From NCBI GenBank assembly GCA_013791905.1, contig VMSX01000017.1:62001-126000 (forward strand): a DNA stretch of 64,000 nt, read 5' to 3'. Every line of letters starts with the position of its first letter. The stretch's first letter is position 1. A program made the position numbers and the translations under genes. This DNA is from Rhodocyclaceae bacterium (GTDB lineage Bacteria > Pseudomonadota > Gammaproteobacteria > Burkholderiales > Rhodocyclaceae). Under the pieces are notes generated by a model. That model did not search any database. It was not told where the DNA came from and worked only from the letters and a program-made list of their open reading frames with translations. Shown piece after piece: positions 17,679-26,597 of the stretch.

Positions 17679-19789
17679 GTCATCTCCATTTGCTTCAGGT
17701 CCGACCCTTGGCGCACTTCAATCAGCGGCAGGCTGACGCGAAATCGAGTTCCCATGTTTTCTTTGCTTTCCACCTGAATATTTCCTCCGAGCTCACGGAT
17801 GTACTGATAGCTTTCGTAGGCGCCGATCCCCATGCCTGCCTGCTTGGTGGTCTGGAACGGCTTGAACAGTCGATCACGAATGAATTCGTCCGACATGCCA
17901 TGCCCGGTATCGCCAACCTCGACCAGAGCCATGCCGCTGTCGCGGCCGACGGTAATCCAGACATGGCCGTCGACCGGGGTGGCATCAAGCGCATTTTGCA
18001 CCAGATGTCCTATCACGCGCTCAATCCGTTCCTCTTGGCCCCGTGTCACGAGCGGTTCGCGCACCTTCACTTCAAGCTTGGTCGCATGGGTCGCTTGTGT
18101 CGCCTGAATGCGCTTGACTACAGCGCTGAGATTGGCCCCATAGCTGCCATCGGCGGGCGTCACGCCTTCCCGCAACTGCAACATCAGTTGCTTCATCCGC
18201 TCCACCGAGTGACGGACGGTCAGCAACATGTCGCGCTGGAATTCGACGTTTTCGGCATGACGCTCGGCATTCTTTACCATCAGCGAGAGTTGGGTAACGA
18301 TGTTCTTCAGATCGTGCACGACAAAAGCCGACATCCGGTTGAACGAATCGAACTTGCGTGCTTCGAGCAGCGCCTCGGTCGCCTGCATCTGAGCGAGATA
18401 ACTGGCCGCCTGACTGCCAGCGGTACGCAGCAGGTCATTGACTTCCCAATTCACGTCGATCTTGGTCCGCGATGTGGTCAGAACGACAAAGCCAACCATT
18501 TCCGTCGCCGTCCCTAATGGAACGACCAACCAGGCATTCGGCAGCTCTGCCAGCCAAGGCGGCAATTCCAGACCCTGATAACGTCCAGGGAGATGACGAT
18601 ACTCCTCCAGATTCAGCACCCAGCCACTATCTTGCAGGAAGCTGACCAGTGAACCCTGTGCATCCTCCTCAGCCACACACACCGGCAGGTTCCAGCGCGC
18701 ACTTTGGGTAAGATTGCCACCCGGGGATTCCCTCAGCCAGAGCGCCCCCGCCGGGCTTTCCACCATGTCGCCAAGTCCGCGGATCACGCGCTGGCCGACG
18801 GGTTGAGCGGCGTCTTCGGCAGACAGCGCTTTGGTGAATTTGAGCCATTCTTCACGGTAATCGTAGCGATAGCGAAAGAAGTTTTTCCCGACGAGCACGC
18901 GCAACTTGGCCCGTGTCGTTCCCGAAAACACCACCAGTAGCAACAGGACAAGGGCAACGAACAGCAAACCCAATTGCAGTGCCCCACCCCAACTGCCACC
19001 CAGATAACGAACGTAATAGCCGGCAGCGGCAGCGGCCAGCAGATAAAGGCCGACGGCAAGCAGGGTGGTTGTGTGGAAGGCAACATTCTGCGAAAGCGAG
19101 ACCTTAAGCGTCCGTGCGCGCGCGCGGATGATGGAAAGCGCAATCAGGGGTGTCACCAGCGCGTAGGCAAAACCGCGTACGGCAAAAATCTCTTCGTCCA
19201 GTCGATTGAAAAGCACGGCATTCGAGTAAAAATAGAGATCAAAGATGAAAGCTGCGCTCAGGCCGATGCCGATCGGCTTCAGGTTCCAGCGCGAATCGGC
19301 GGTGGCATTACGAAACAATTGTTCAAGCAGCACCAGCGCGAAGATTGTCATGCCAAGAAAAATGAACTGGCTCGCGCGAACCAGTTGAGGCGGCGCTGGC
19401 TCGCTGGCTGTCACCAGTCCAACCAAAGCAAGCCCGCCCAGGACGATGCCCGTACTCACAGCGGCCAACCAACGGATGCTGCCGGGCGCTCGATCCCCGG
19501 CTGAATCGAGCAGCACCAGCAGGAATGCGTACCAGGCCGCATAGCGCAGTATGTCGAATACCAGTTGGATATCGCGGATTATTCCGGCAGTTGTAAGCGC
19601 GAACAGCAAACCGCCCAAGCCCCAAGCACTGGTGGCAAGCGCCGCCGCTGCCATGGCCTTGCCGGCTCGATCACCGCTCCCGCTGCGTTGCTGATTGACC
19701 TGGTGAACGGCCAATGCCAGATAACACAAGGTTGCCAAACCATAGCTCCACAGGACGATAGCGGCGATAGTTGGGCTGTCGAGATTCAT
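17675..19789 (-). CDS. prsK: PrsK, membrane histidine kinase of the PEP-CTERM system
   Basis: This kinase of about 704 residues belongs to the PEP-CTERM histidine kinase family. The N-terminal 300 residues hold many transmembrane helices. A GAF-like domain follows (about 320-480). Then come the phospho-acceptor region FVVHDLKNIVTQLSLMVKN and an ATPase domain with the N box (HLVQNALDATP), G1 (VEVGDTGHGM) and G2 (QAGMGIGAYES). ATG 19789 was chosen because it sits 2 nt after the upstream stop and opens a membrane helix, although the frame is open to 19867. The signal it senses is unknown. It is encoded between a cNMP-binding patatin and prsR. Confidence 0.92.
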   Translation of the reverse strand: MNLDSPTIAAIVLWSYGLATLCYLALAVHQVNQQRSGSGDRAGKAMAAAALATSAWGLGGLLFALTTAGIIRDIQLVFDILRYAAWYAFLLVLLDSAGDRAPGSIRWLAAVSTGIVLGGLALVGLVTASEPAPPQLVRASQFIFLGMTIFALVLLEQLFRNATADSRWNLKPIGIGLSAAFIFDLYFYSNAVLFNRLDEEIFAVRGFAYALVTPLIALSIIRARARTLKVSLSQNVAFHTTTLLAVGLYLLAAAAAGYYVRYLGGSWGGALQLGLLFVALVLLLLVVFSGTTRAKLRVLVGKNFFRYRYDYREEWLKFTKALSAEDAAQPVGQRVIRGLGDMVESPAGALWLRESPGGNLTQSARWNLPVCVAEEDAQGSLVSFLQDSGWVLNLEEYRHLPGRYQGLELPPWLAELPNAWLVVPLGTATEMVGFVVLTTSRTKIDVNWEVNDLLRTAGSQAASYLAQMQATEALLEARKFDSFNRMSAFVVHDLKNIVTQLSLMVKNAERHAENVEFQRDMLLTVRHSVERMKQLMLQLREGVTPADGSYGANLSAVVKRIQATQATHATKLEVKVREPLVTRGQEERIERVIGHLVQNALDATPVDGHVWITVGRDSGMALVEVGDTGHGMSDEFIRDRLFKPFQTTKQAGMGIGAYESYQYIRELGGNIQVESKENMGTRFRVSLPLIEVRQGSDLKQMEMT

Positions 19790-19791
19790 GC

Positions 19792-21666
19792 TTAGGCCAC
19801 TAGGTTGTGCCGCCATGCCTTGGCGAAGCCGGTGCGATTCTGGTGTTGCGGGTACCGCCGCAACCAAGCCCGTACCTGCGGCACGCTATAACGATAGCCG
19901 ACCTCAACGATGTCTCGCATACTGCCCCAATCCAGAAAATCATAGTCGCCAAGCGGCGGGTTTAAATAAAGATCGGCCAGCTTGCGGGCACTGTCAACCT
20001 CTTTGCGGCTAGCCAGCGTTGTCACCTGCAGAATTACCCGTGAAACTGTCGGAGCCTCGATCGACTTGCGTCCCGGCAGCAAGCGACTTTTGATGTACTC
20101 CATGCCGCTGGGGATCACCGTATGCTCAGCACCGTGTTCCTTTTCGACAGCCAGGTCAACCGCAATGATCGGGCCGCGCAGCTTTTCGCGCATTACATCT
20201 ACCGGGAGATTGTTGAGAATCCCGCCGTCGATCAGCAGGTGGCCGTCCTCCAATGTCGGCGGGAGAATCGCCGGCAAGGAGACGCTGGCGCGAATCGCCC
20301 GCCAGAGCGGCCCACGCTCATGCACGCGGACATGATTCGCCGACAGATCGCTGGATACGGCGAAAAATGGCAACCACAAATCCTCGATGTCCATCGGCAG
20401 GTGCGACTGCAGAATACGGTTGAGATGTTCGCCGCGCACCAGTGAAACGATGGGGATGGTGTAGTCGCCAAGTGGATCATCGCGCGAGAAGGCCAGTCGC
20501 TGCTCCTCAAGAATTTGCTGGTCATCAAGGCCGCGCGCCAGTCCGGTGGCCGCCAGTGCGCCAAAACTCGCACCGCCGACAGCATCCACGGTTATCCCGC
20601 ATTCGTGGAGTGCCCTTATCACACCGAGATGCGCAAAACCGCGCGCACCGCCACCGGCCAGCACCAGCGCTATCGCATTGTTGGAAAGGAAGCGGGCAAC
20701 GCGAGCGATGCTGACACCATCGCCAGCACGAACGTGATAGTGCTGCTTGATTTGGCGTGGCGCCAGCCAGTCGCGCGTATGTTCGGGCTGGGCAGAATCC
20801 GGGTGAATCAGCACCAATTCGATTTCAGCGTAGGAGCGGTTGGCGCCGACCGCACCGAAAAGCCACTGCTCCAACTCGGTTAGCGCCGGCCCCATGACGG
20901 CATCGGCCACCAATACGATACGGTCGGCATAGCCATAACAGGTACGCGACCAGGCACTCGGCGCCGCATCAGCCTCCAGCAGGACAAAATCGTAGCGGCG
21001 CTCGCATTCATCGAGCAGGCGACCGTACTCGTCATCTTCTCCGGCCCCGCGGCGACTGGCCGCCGAGCGAGAGTTGAGGTGCAAAACGGAACCGAAATGC
21101 AGTAAAGCCTGCCGTAATTGAGGAGTGAATCGCTCTATGGCATCGCTGTGGTGTAACGGAACCAGCATTATCGTTCGCGTTGCACGGCCGCGCAAAACAT
21201 GCCTTTGTGTCCCCGTCAGGCGCGCGATGATCATCTTGGCGACGTTGTACAAAACCCCCGGTTGCCTGGCCACCAGGGCATCAATGTCGCTTCGATCAAG
21301 CACGCCGAGCGTGGTATCGCGAATCGCAACAACCGTGGCCGCGCGCCCAGACCCGGTGAACAGTGCCATTTCGCCAACGGCTTCGCCGGGCTGTGGGTGT
21401 GCGACCACCCGCTCGTTGCCGTCAGTCATGGTTACCCGTACCTGCAGACGCCCGGAGAGCACAATATGCATGCTGGTTCCCGCTTCGCCTTGACGGTACA
21501 GCGTATCGCCCACCCTGAGTCTCACCACCCCGATTCGGGCCAGCAGGGTCTGCCGTGCCTCCTCATCGAGGTCGCCACAGAAATGAGCAAGCGCATCTTC
21601 AAGAATGTCCGCATAACCTTTCAGGTGCTGGACATCCTCATTGCCGGAATGTCGCTCTGGCGTCAC
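19792..21666 (-). CDS. Cyclic-nucleotide-binding patatin-like phospholipase (NTE type)
   Basis: This 624-residue protein fuses a cNMP-binding domain (about 35-150; GEAVGEMALFTGSGRAATVVA is the phosphate-binding cassette region) to a middle region and a C-terminal patatin domain. The patatin parts are the oxyanion loop LAGGGARGFAHLG, the nucleophile motif GASFG and the catalytic Asp in DGGILNNLP. It should be a membrane-associated lysophospholipase/esterase, possibly gated by a cyclic nucleotide. The GTG start overlaps the stop of the upstream cyclase-like gene (GTGA), and the next gene, prsK, starts 2 nt after its stop. This suggests that lipid turnover is tied to envelope signalling, which is inference. 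Confidence 0.88.
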   Translation of the reverse strand: MTPERHSGNEDVQHLKGYADILEDALAHFCGDLDEEARQTLLARIGVVRLRVGDTLYRQGEAGTSMHIVLSGRLQVRVTMTDGNERVVAHPQPGEAVGEMALFTGSGRAATVVAIRDTTLGVLDRSDIDALVARQPGVLYNVAKMIIARLTGTQRHVLRGRATRTIMLVPLHHSDAIERFTPQLRQALLHFGSVLHLNSRSAASRRGAGEDDEYGRLLDECERRYDFVLLEADAAPSAWSRTCYGYADRIVLVADAVMGPALTELEQWLFGAVGANRSYAEIELVLIHPDSAQPEHTRDWLAPRQIKQHYHVRAGDGVSIARVARFLSNNAIALVLAGGGARGFAHLGVIRALHECGITVDAVGGASFGALAATGLARGLDDQQILEEQRLAFSRDDPLGDYTIPIVSLVRGEHLNRILQSHLPMDIEDLWLPFFAVSSDLSANHVRVHERGPLWRAIRASVSLPAILPPTLEDGHLLIDGGILNNLPVDVMREKLRGPIIAVDLAVEKEHGAEHTVIPSGMEYIKSRLLPGRKSIEAPTVSRVILQVTTLASRKEVDSARKLADLYLNPPLGDYDFLDWGSMRDIVEVGYRYSVPQVRAWLRRYPQHQNRTGFAKAWRHNLVA

Positions 21667-22856
21667 GACGATGCCACCAGATCGAGAACGTACAGTTCGG
21701 CTCCGGCTTCGCCGGGCGTGGTCACGAAACCAGCGACATTCTGCAGCCGGTGTCGCACTGTGGATGATGCAATTACGGTCGCCAGCGGCTGCGCGGCAGC
21801 CATGCTGGCGAGAGAAAACAGGGCCTCGACGGGTTCACCCAGCAAGTCGAAGTTTAAGCGCTCGGGTTGGACCAACCCGGCAGTAACCGCCCCACAATGC
21901 AAGAACGCGCGAAACGAGCGCCGGGCCGCCGGCATACTCACTAGTGCCGAATGATCGAGCAGGTAATCATTAAGTTCGCGGGCCGCCTTTATCGCATCGT
22001 CCGGTCCGGTCATCGCGCGACTCATGGTGAGAAAGCGACGACCAAAGGTTTTAATGCCTTCGAAACCATGACGATTCAGGATGGGGTCGCAGAGTTGAAA
22101 GCACTCGGCCAGTTCCGTGACGGTCGGCGACTCCCCGCGGGACCAGGCAAATTCAATCAGCAGCAGGGTGGCATTGCTGATTGTGCTGGGTGGCAAGTCG
22201 CCCTGCTCGGCGAGAATTCCGGCTGCACTGGCGGGCAGCACGCCAAGCAAGGCGCGGTCCGCAAGGGCGCGCGCACTATCTGCAACATCTGCTGTGGCCT
22301 GAAGCTCCGCCTGTTGCTGGCGCAATTCGCCAATGTATCTGAACATGAATCGCGCGATCACGAAAAAGTAAGCCAGCAGAACGCAGGCAGCCAGCGCATC
22401 CAGTGCTGCGCAATCTCCCGGCATGACAGGGGCGTTCGTCTGCGCTCCAACTCCGGTAATGGCGACACCGACAAGTGCGGCAAGCATGCCCATGGCCACC
22501 AGGAGCGGGCCGCCCATAATCGTCCAGTTGAACAGGATGATCGCTGCGAGAACGGCGCCTGGCGCGGAAAGCAGACCAATTGCACCGACGATCGCACCGG
22601 CAATCAATCCGTCGATAACCAGAATTGCCTGCTCGCGACGCCCGCCAAAGCGCCCGAGCAGCAGGTGAGCAACGTGCGGGTAAGCCGCAGTCGTCAGCAG
22701 CAGCCACAAATGGGCTCCCGGTTGGCTCCGGCATACAGTATCGCCAAGCGCAAGCATGGCCAACGCCATGAGCGTGAACAGAACACGAATTGCATACAAC
22801 TGTCCCTGCCTGGGCAGTTGTTGGCGAGTCGAGGGGGCAGGGCGGGTTCGTGACAT
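21663..22856 (-). CDS. MASE2-like membrane domain fused to a degenerate class III nucleotide cyclase
   Basis: The N-terminal half (about residues 15-190 from the ATG at 22856) is a set of membrane helices resembling MASE2. The C-terminal half resembles a class III adenylate/guanylate cyclase domain. The key residues are missing. The first metal Asp is Glu in LLLIEFAW, the second (normally in IGD) is Arg in IKTFGRRF, and the substrate/transition-state motif GDTVNxASR reads GEPVEALFS. It is probably not an active cyclase and may be a sensor or a regulatory partner. The gene overlaps the one for the cNMP-binding patatin. The start is uncertain because the frame is open to 22967. Confidence 0.7.
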   Translation of the reverse strand: MSRTRPAPSTRQQLPRQGQLYAIRVLFTLMALAMLALGDTVCRSQPGAHLWLLLTTAAYPHVAHLLLGRFGGRREQAILVIDGLIAGAIVGAIGLLSAPGAVLAAIILFNWTIMGGPLLVAMGMLAALVGVAITGVGAQTNAPVMPGDCAALDALAACVLLAYFFVIARFMFRYIGELRQQQAELQATADVADSARALADRALLGVLPASAAGILAEQGDLPPSTISNATLLLIEFAWSRGESPTVTELAECFQLCDPILNRHGFEGIKTFGRRFLTMSRAMTGPDDAIKAARELNDYLLDHSALVSMPAARRSFRAFLHCGAVTAGLVQPERLNFDLLGEPVEALFSLASMAAAQPLATVIASSTVRHRLQNVAGFVTTPGEAGAELYVLDLVASS

Positions 22857-23357
22857 CGTTCGCGGGTGGAAGATCGTGACGAATGCTCCGACTGTTGGGC
22901 GGCGTCGTAACCGCGCATCGCGCTGACTCGGGGCGGCGCCGCTCCGGGTAGTGTGTCGATAATACAACGCACCGCAACGCTGCGCCCGGCCACCATGGCA
23001 CTATCTTGCTGGCGTCATTTTGCCAGACATTTCACGAGGGCGTGACAATCATCCCCTGCCTAGCTTGAAAACAAGGGCATATGGCATAATCAGCGCAGCG
23101 TGGAACGGTGATGTGATCGGGTGGTAAGGCCCGTATTTCCCATTCAATTGGCAACTTGGTGTAACTTCCCGTGATGCTTGAATGGGTAAAAGGCAATCTG
23201 CGGCCTGCCACTGCAATTGCTTGCTTGCCCTTGGCTTGTGTTACGCTTTCGATGTGCCGGGATCTAGCGCGTGGCGCAGCCTCCCGGCATGACATCGATA
23301 TGCGCCTTACTGCATCCAGGCAACTCGTTTGCGTGGGGCGAATTTTGGGAGAAGACG
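22857..23357. other. Divergent intergenic region between the prs and eps operons
   Basis: About 500 bp separate the minus-strand prs operon from the plus-strand export operon and should carry both promoters. I see no convincing -35/-10 pair with good spacing and no sigma-54 motif. Weak AT-rich candidates are CATAAT near 23080 (plus) and TATTAT (minus) near 22960. No small gene is supported. The region before 23358 includes GGGAGAAG, the ribosome-binding site of the export lipoprotein gene. Confidence 0.5.
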
Positions 23358-23999
23358 ATGCTGCAAAATCTGCGTGGTAGGTTTGGGTTTTCGGGTGGCT
23401 TGATTCGCGTCGTACTCATTGCCTGCCTTGGCCTCGTTGCGGCAGGGTGCGCTTCCAACAAATACGCTCCGGCACCGGCGTTGGCGGCCTCCAGCGAATA
23501 CAGCTACCGCATCGGTCCGGGCGATATGGTCAATATCGTCGTCTGGCGCAATCCTGAACTTTCCATGTCAGTGCCTGTGCGGCCGGACGGCAAGCTGGCC
23601 GCACCCCTGATCGAGGATCTGCCCGCACTGGGCAAGGACCCGACCGCCTTGGCGCGTGATATCGAGCAAGCCTTGGGCAAGTTCATTCGTGACCCGGTTG
23701 TGACCGTCATCGTCACCCAGTTCGTCGGTCCATACAGCGAACAGATTCGTGTTGTCGGCGAAGCGGCCAAACCACAGGTTCTGCCGTACAAGCAGAAAAT
23801 GACCCTGCTTGATGTCATGATCGCCGTCGGCGGCATAACCGATTTCGCTGATGGCAATGGCGCATCAATCCTGCGTGCATCGGAGGGCAACCAGCAGTAT
23901 GGTGTGCGCATCAAGGATCTGGTGAAGCGTGGTGATGTATCGGCCAACGTCGAAATGAAGCCCGGCGATGTGCTGATCATCCCGCGCAGCTGGTTCTAG
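23358..23999 (+). CDS. Polysaccharide export lipoprotein (Wza-like, XrtA system)
   Basis: This 213-residue outer-membrane polysaccharide export protein has a lipoprotein signal with lipobox LVAAGC, a Poly_export domain (YSYRIGPGDMVNIVVWRNPELS, about 47-135) and a SLBB-like domain (GPYSEQIRVVGEA, about 135-205). It should form the periplasmic/outer-membrane exit for the polymer with the Wzz-like protein encoded next. ATG 23358 has GGGAGAAG just upstream and gives a normal lipoprotein signal. It is the first gene of the long plus-strand eps operon and belongs to the PEP-CTERM-associated export family (TIGR03027 type). Confidence 0.92.
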   Translation: MLQNLRGRFGFSGGLIRVVLIACLGLVAAGCASNKYAPAPALAASSEYSYRIGPGDMVNIVVWRNPELSMSVPVRPDGKLAAPLIEDLPALGKDPTALARDIEQALGKFIRDPVVTVIVTQFVGPYSEQIRVVGEAAKPQVLPYKQKMTLLDVMIAVGGITDFADGNGASILRASEGNQQYGVRIKDLVKRGDVSANVEMKPGDVLIIPRSWF

Positions 24000-24069
24000 C
24001 CAAAATACCGCCCCGCTGCCCTATGCCTTTCCGTAACCTCCGTAATCACGGCGATCACGCCGCGCGCTG

Positions 24070-25629
24070 ATGGAAGACCTGCTCCGGCAAGCACAGCAAA
24101 TCCTGCGCGGCATGTGGCTGCATCGCTGGCTTGGCATCGCGCTGGCATGGCTGGCGGGCATAGCGGCGGCTATCGCCATATTTGTCACGCCTGATCAATA
24201 CCTGGCTTCGGCGCGCATTTACGTTGATACCGACTCCGTACTGAAGCCCCTGTTGTCGGGTCTGGTCGTACAGGCCAATACCGAACAGCAGATCGCCATC
24301 CTCAGTCGCACGCTGATCAGCCGTCCAAACGTCGAGAAGCTGGTGCGCATGGCCGACCTTGACCTCAACCTGAAATCCGCCATCGACAAGGAGTCCTTGA
24401 TCGAGCGGGTTACCAAGACTTTGAAGATCAAGGGGGTCGGTCGCGATAATCTCTACACACTTGAATACCTTGATGCCGATCCGGAACGGGCGCGCAGGGT
24501 GGTGCAATCCTTGACCACCATCTTCGTCGAGTCCAGCTTGGGCAACAAGAGCAGCGACACCGACTCGGCGCGCGCATTCATCAACGAACAGGTCAGCATC
24601 TACCAGAAAAAGCTGGAGGATGCCGAGAACCGTCTCAAACAGTTCAAGCTGCAGAACATCGACTTGCGTCTCGACGATAACAAGGGTTCGAGCGATCGCC
24701 TAACCGAAGTGAGTACTCAGCTCAATCAGGCGCGCCTCGACTTGCGCGAGGCTGAATACAGCCGCGATGCGATCAAGCGGCAGATGGAAGGTGAAGTTCC
24801 TGTCCTGCTGCCGGATATGCCGGGCATGGAATCTAGCGTCTCAATCCCCGAGATTGATGGCCGTATCGACGCGCAGAAGCGCAATCTGGATGCGCTATTG
24901 CAGCGCTTCACCGAACATCACCCCGATGTGATCGGTGCCCGCCGCGTCATCAAGGACCTCGAAGAGCAGAAGCGGCAGGATATTGCCGCCCGCAAGAAAG
25001 CCACCGCCGCCAGCCCCGTCATGACTTCCCTCAATGCCAATCCTGCCTACCAGCAAATGAAGGTTTCCCTGACGGATGCCGAGGCCAGGGTCGCCTCGCT
25101 GCGCGCGCGCGTCGCCGAATACGAAGCGCGCTACCGGCGCAGTGTCCAAATGATCAAGGTAACACCGCAGATCGAGGCCGAATTTACCCAGCTGAACCGG
25201 GACTACGATGTACATAAGAAAAACTACGACAGCCTGATCCAGCGCCGCGAGTCCGCTGCAATTGCCGAGGGCATGTCCTCGGTGTCCGGTGTGGCTGACT
25301 TTCGCCTGATCGATCCGCCGCGTGCCTCACAGAAACCCGTGGCCCCTGATCGGCTTGTGCTGCTGCCGCTGGCGTTGCTCGCCTCGCTGGGCCTCGGCCT
25401 GGCAGGAAGTTTCGCCGCCAGCCAGCTACGTCCGACTTTCTTCGATTCGTCAACGTTGATGGAGGTAAGCGGCCTGCCGTTGCTGGGCGTCGTTTCGCAC
25501 CAGTCAACTTCTGCCTCGCGTCATCTCAAGCGCAAGAGGCTTATCCGTTTCTGGATCACGCTCGGCACCTTGGTCGTATGCTTTGCTGTCGGCATAGCGG
25601 CTACGTTCGTTCTCACGCGGGGCATCTGA
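24070..25629 (+). CDS. Chain-length determinant (Wzz/PCP) protein, XrtA system
   Basis: This 519-residue inner-membrane protein has two helices (about 20-40 and 425-445, with another hydrophobic stretch near the C-terminus). They flank a large coiled-coil periplasmic domain, as in polysaccharide co-polymerases. The N-terminal YLASARIYVDTDSVLKPLL block is typical of the PEP-CTERM locus chain-length family (TIGR03007 type). It should control polymer length and contact the tyrosine kinase encoded 8 nt downstream, forming a split Wzc-like pair. Confidence 0.92.
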   Translation: MEDLLRQAQQILRGMWLHRWLGIALAWLAGIAAAIAIFVTPDQYLASARIYVDTDSVLKPLLSGLVVQANTEQQIAILSRTLISRPNVEKLVRMADLDLNLKSAIDKESLIERVTKTLKIKGVGRDNLYTLEYLDADPERARRVVQSLTTIFVESSLGNKSSDTDSARAFINEQVSIYQKKLEDAENRLKQFKLQNIDLRLDDNKGSSDRLTEVSTQLNQARLDLREAEYSRDAIKRQMEGEVPVLLPDMPGMESSVSIPEIDGRIDAQKRNLDALLQRFTEHHPDVIGARRVIKDLEEQKRQDIAARKKATAASPVMTSLNANPAYQQMKVSLTDAEARVASLRARVAEYEARYRRSVQMIKVTPQIEAEFTQLNRDYDVHKKNYDSLIQRRESAAIAEGMSSVSGVADFRLIDPPRASQKPVAPDRLVLLPLALLASLGLGLAGSFAASQLRPTFFDSSTLMEVSGLPLLGVVSHQSTSASRHLKRKRLIRFWITLGTLVVCFAVGIAATFVLTRGI

Positions 25630-25637
25630 GACAAGCT

Positions 25638-26597
25638 ATGGACATTATCGAGCAAGCTGCCAAACGCCTTGAGGAACTACGCCGTTCGGGGGCCGACGTG
25701 CCCCCCGAAGAGCCGGTGTCGGGTGCTGCGAAAATTAAGATGGGGCAACCGCCGCAGGCAGCCTCATCATCGGCCGAAATCGGCACGGCGGCAACGGCCC
25801 AAGCGGTGTCTCGCTTCATCGAACTCAACGTGGCCGCGATGGCCGCGCATGGCGTGATCACGCCAGACGCCGGCCGCAGCCATCTGGCGGACGAAATGCG
25901 CATCATCAAGCGGCCCCTGCTGCTCAACGCCGAGGGCAAGAGCGCGGCCCCGATCCGCGATGCCAACCTGATCATGATCACCAGTGCTGTTCCCGGAGAA
26001 GGCAAGACCACGATCGCCGCCAATCTGGCCATGAGCATCGCGATGGAACTCGACCATACCGTTCTGCTGGTTGATGCCGACGTGGCGCGGCCGGCGATTC
26101 CCAACGTGTTCGGTTTCGGCCGCGCAAAGGGATTGCTCGACCTGTTGCTCGATCCGTCACTGGATCCCAGCCAGGTGCTGCTGCGCACCAATGTCGAGAA
26201 ACTCTCCATCCTGCCCGCCGGTACCCAGCATCCACGCGCCACCGAACTGCTGGCCAGCGATGCGATGATCCAGCGACTGGCCGACTTGGCCACGCGCTAT
26301 TCCGACCGCATCATCATTTTCGACTCCCCCCCCCTGCTGGTGACCACCGAGGCGCGCGCGCTGGCAGCCCACATGGGCCAGGTCGTGGTCGTGGTACGTG
26401 CCGAGAGCACCCAGCACAGCGAGCTTAAGCACGCGCTGGCCACGATCGAATCCTGTCCTGTCAAAATGGTGGTTCTCAACCAGGCAACCGGCAGCATCGA
26501 TGGGCATGGCTATGGCTATGGTTATGGTTATGGCTATGGTTATGGCCACAGTCAGAGCGGAGCCAAGCCGTCAATGCATGGGGAGGTGCGCCCATGA
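25638..26597 (+). CDS. Tyrosine autokinase (BY-kinase), XrtA system
   Basis: This 319-residue cytoplasmic kinase has the BY-kinase motifs Walker A (VPGEGKTT), Walker A' (VLLVDADVARP) and Walker B (IIIFDSPPLL). The C-terminal tyrosine cluster alternates Gly and Tyr with six Tyr in the core. Phosphorylation of that tail should regulate chain length and export through the Wzz-like partner. ATG 25638 follows the chain-length gene by 8 nt. The tail is encoded by a 6-bp tandem repeat (26511-26546), so the number of phospho-sites could vary by slippage. Its stop overlaps the start of the barrel gene. Confidence 0.92.
   Translation: MDIIEQAAKRLEELRRSGADVPPEEPVSGAAKIKMGQPPQAASSSAEIGTAATAQAVSRFIELNVAAMAAHGVITPDAGRSHLADEMRIIKRPLLLNAEGKSAAPIRDANLIMITSAVPGEGKTTIAANLAMSIAMELDHTVLLVDADVARPAIPNVFGFGRAKGLLDLLLDPSLDPSQVLLRTNVEKLSILPAGTQHPRATELLASDAMIQRLADLATRYSDRIIIFDSPPLLVTTEARALAAHMGQVVVVVRAESTQHSELKHALATIESCPVKMVVLNQATGSIDGHGYGYGYGYGYGYGHSQSGAKPSMHGEVRP
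26511..26546 (+). repeat. Hexanucleotide tandem repeat TATGG(C/T), six units
   Basis: Six uninterrupted TATGGY units encode the alternating Tyr-Gly tail of the tyrosine kinase, flanked by CATGGC and a CAC codon. The unit is 6 bp, so gain or loss of copies keeps the frame and changes the number of tyrosines by one each time. Confidence 0.9.
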
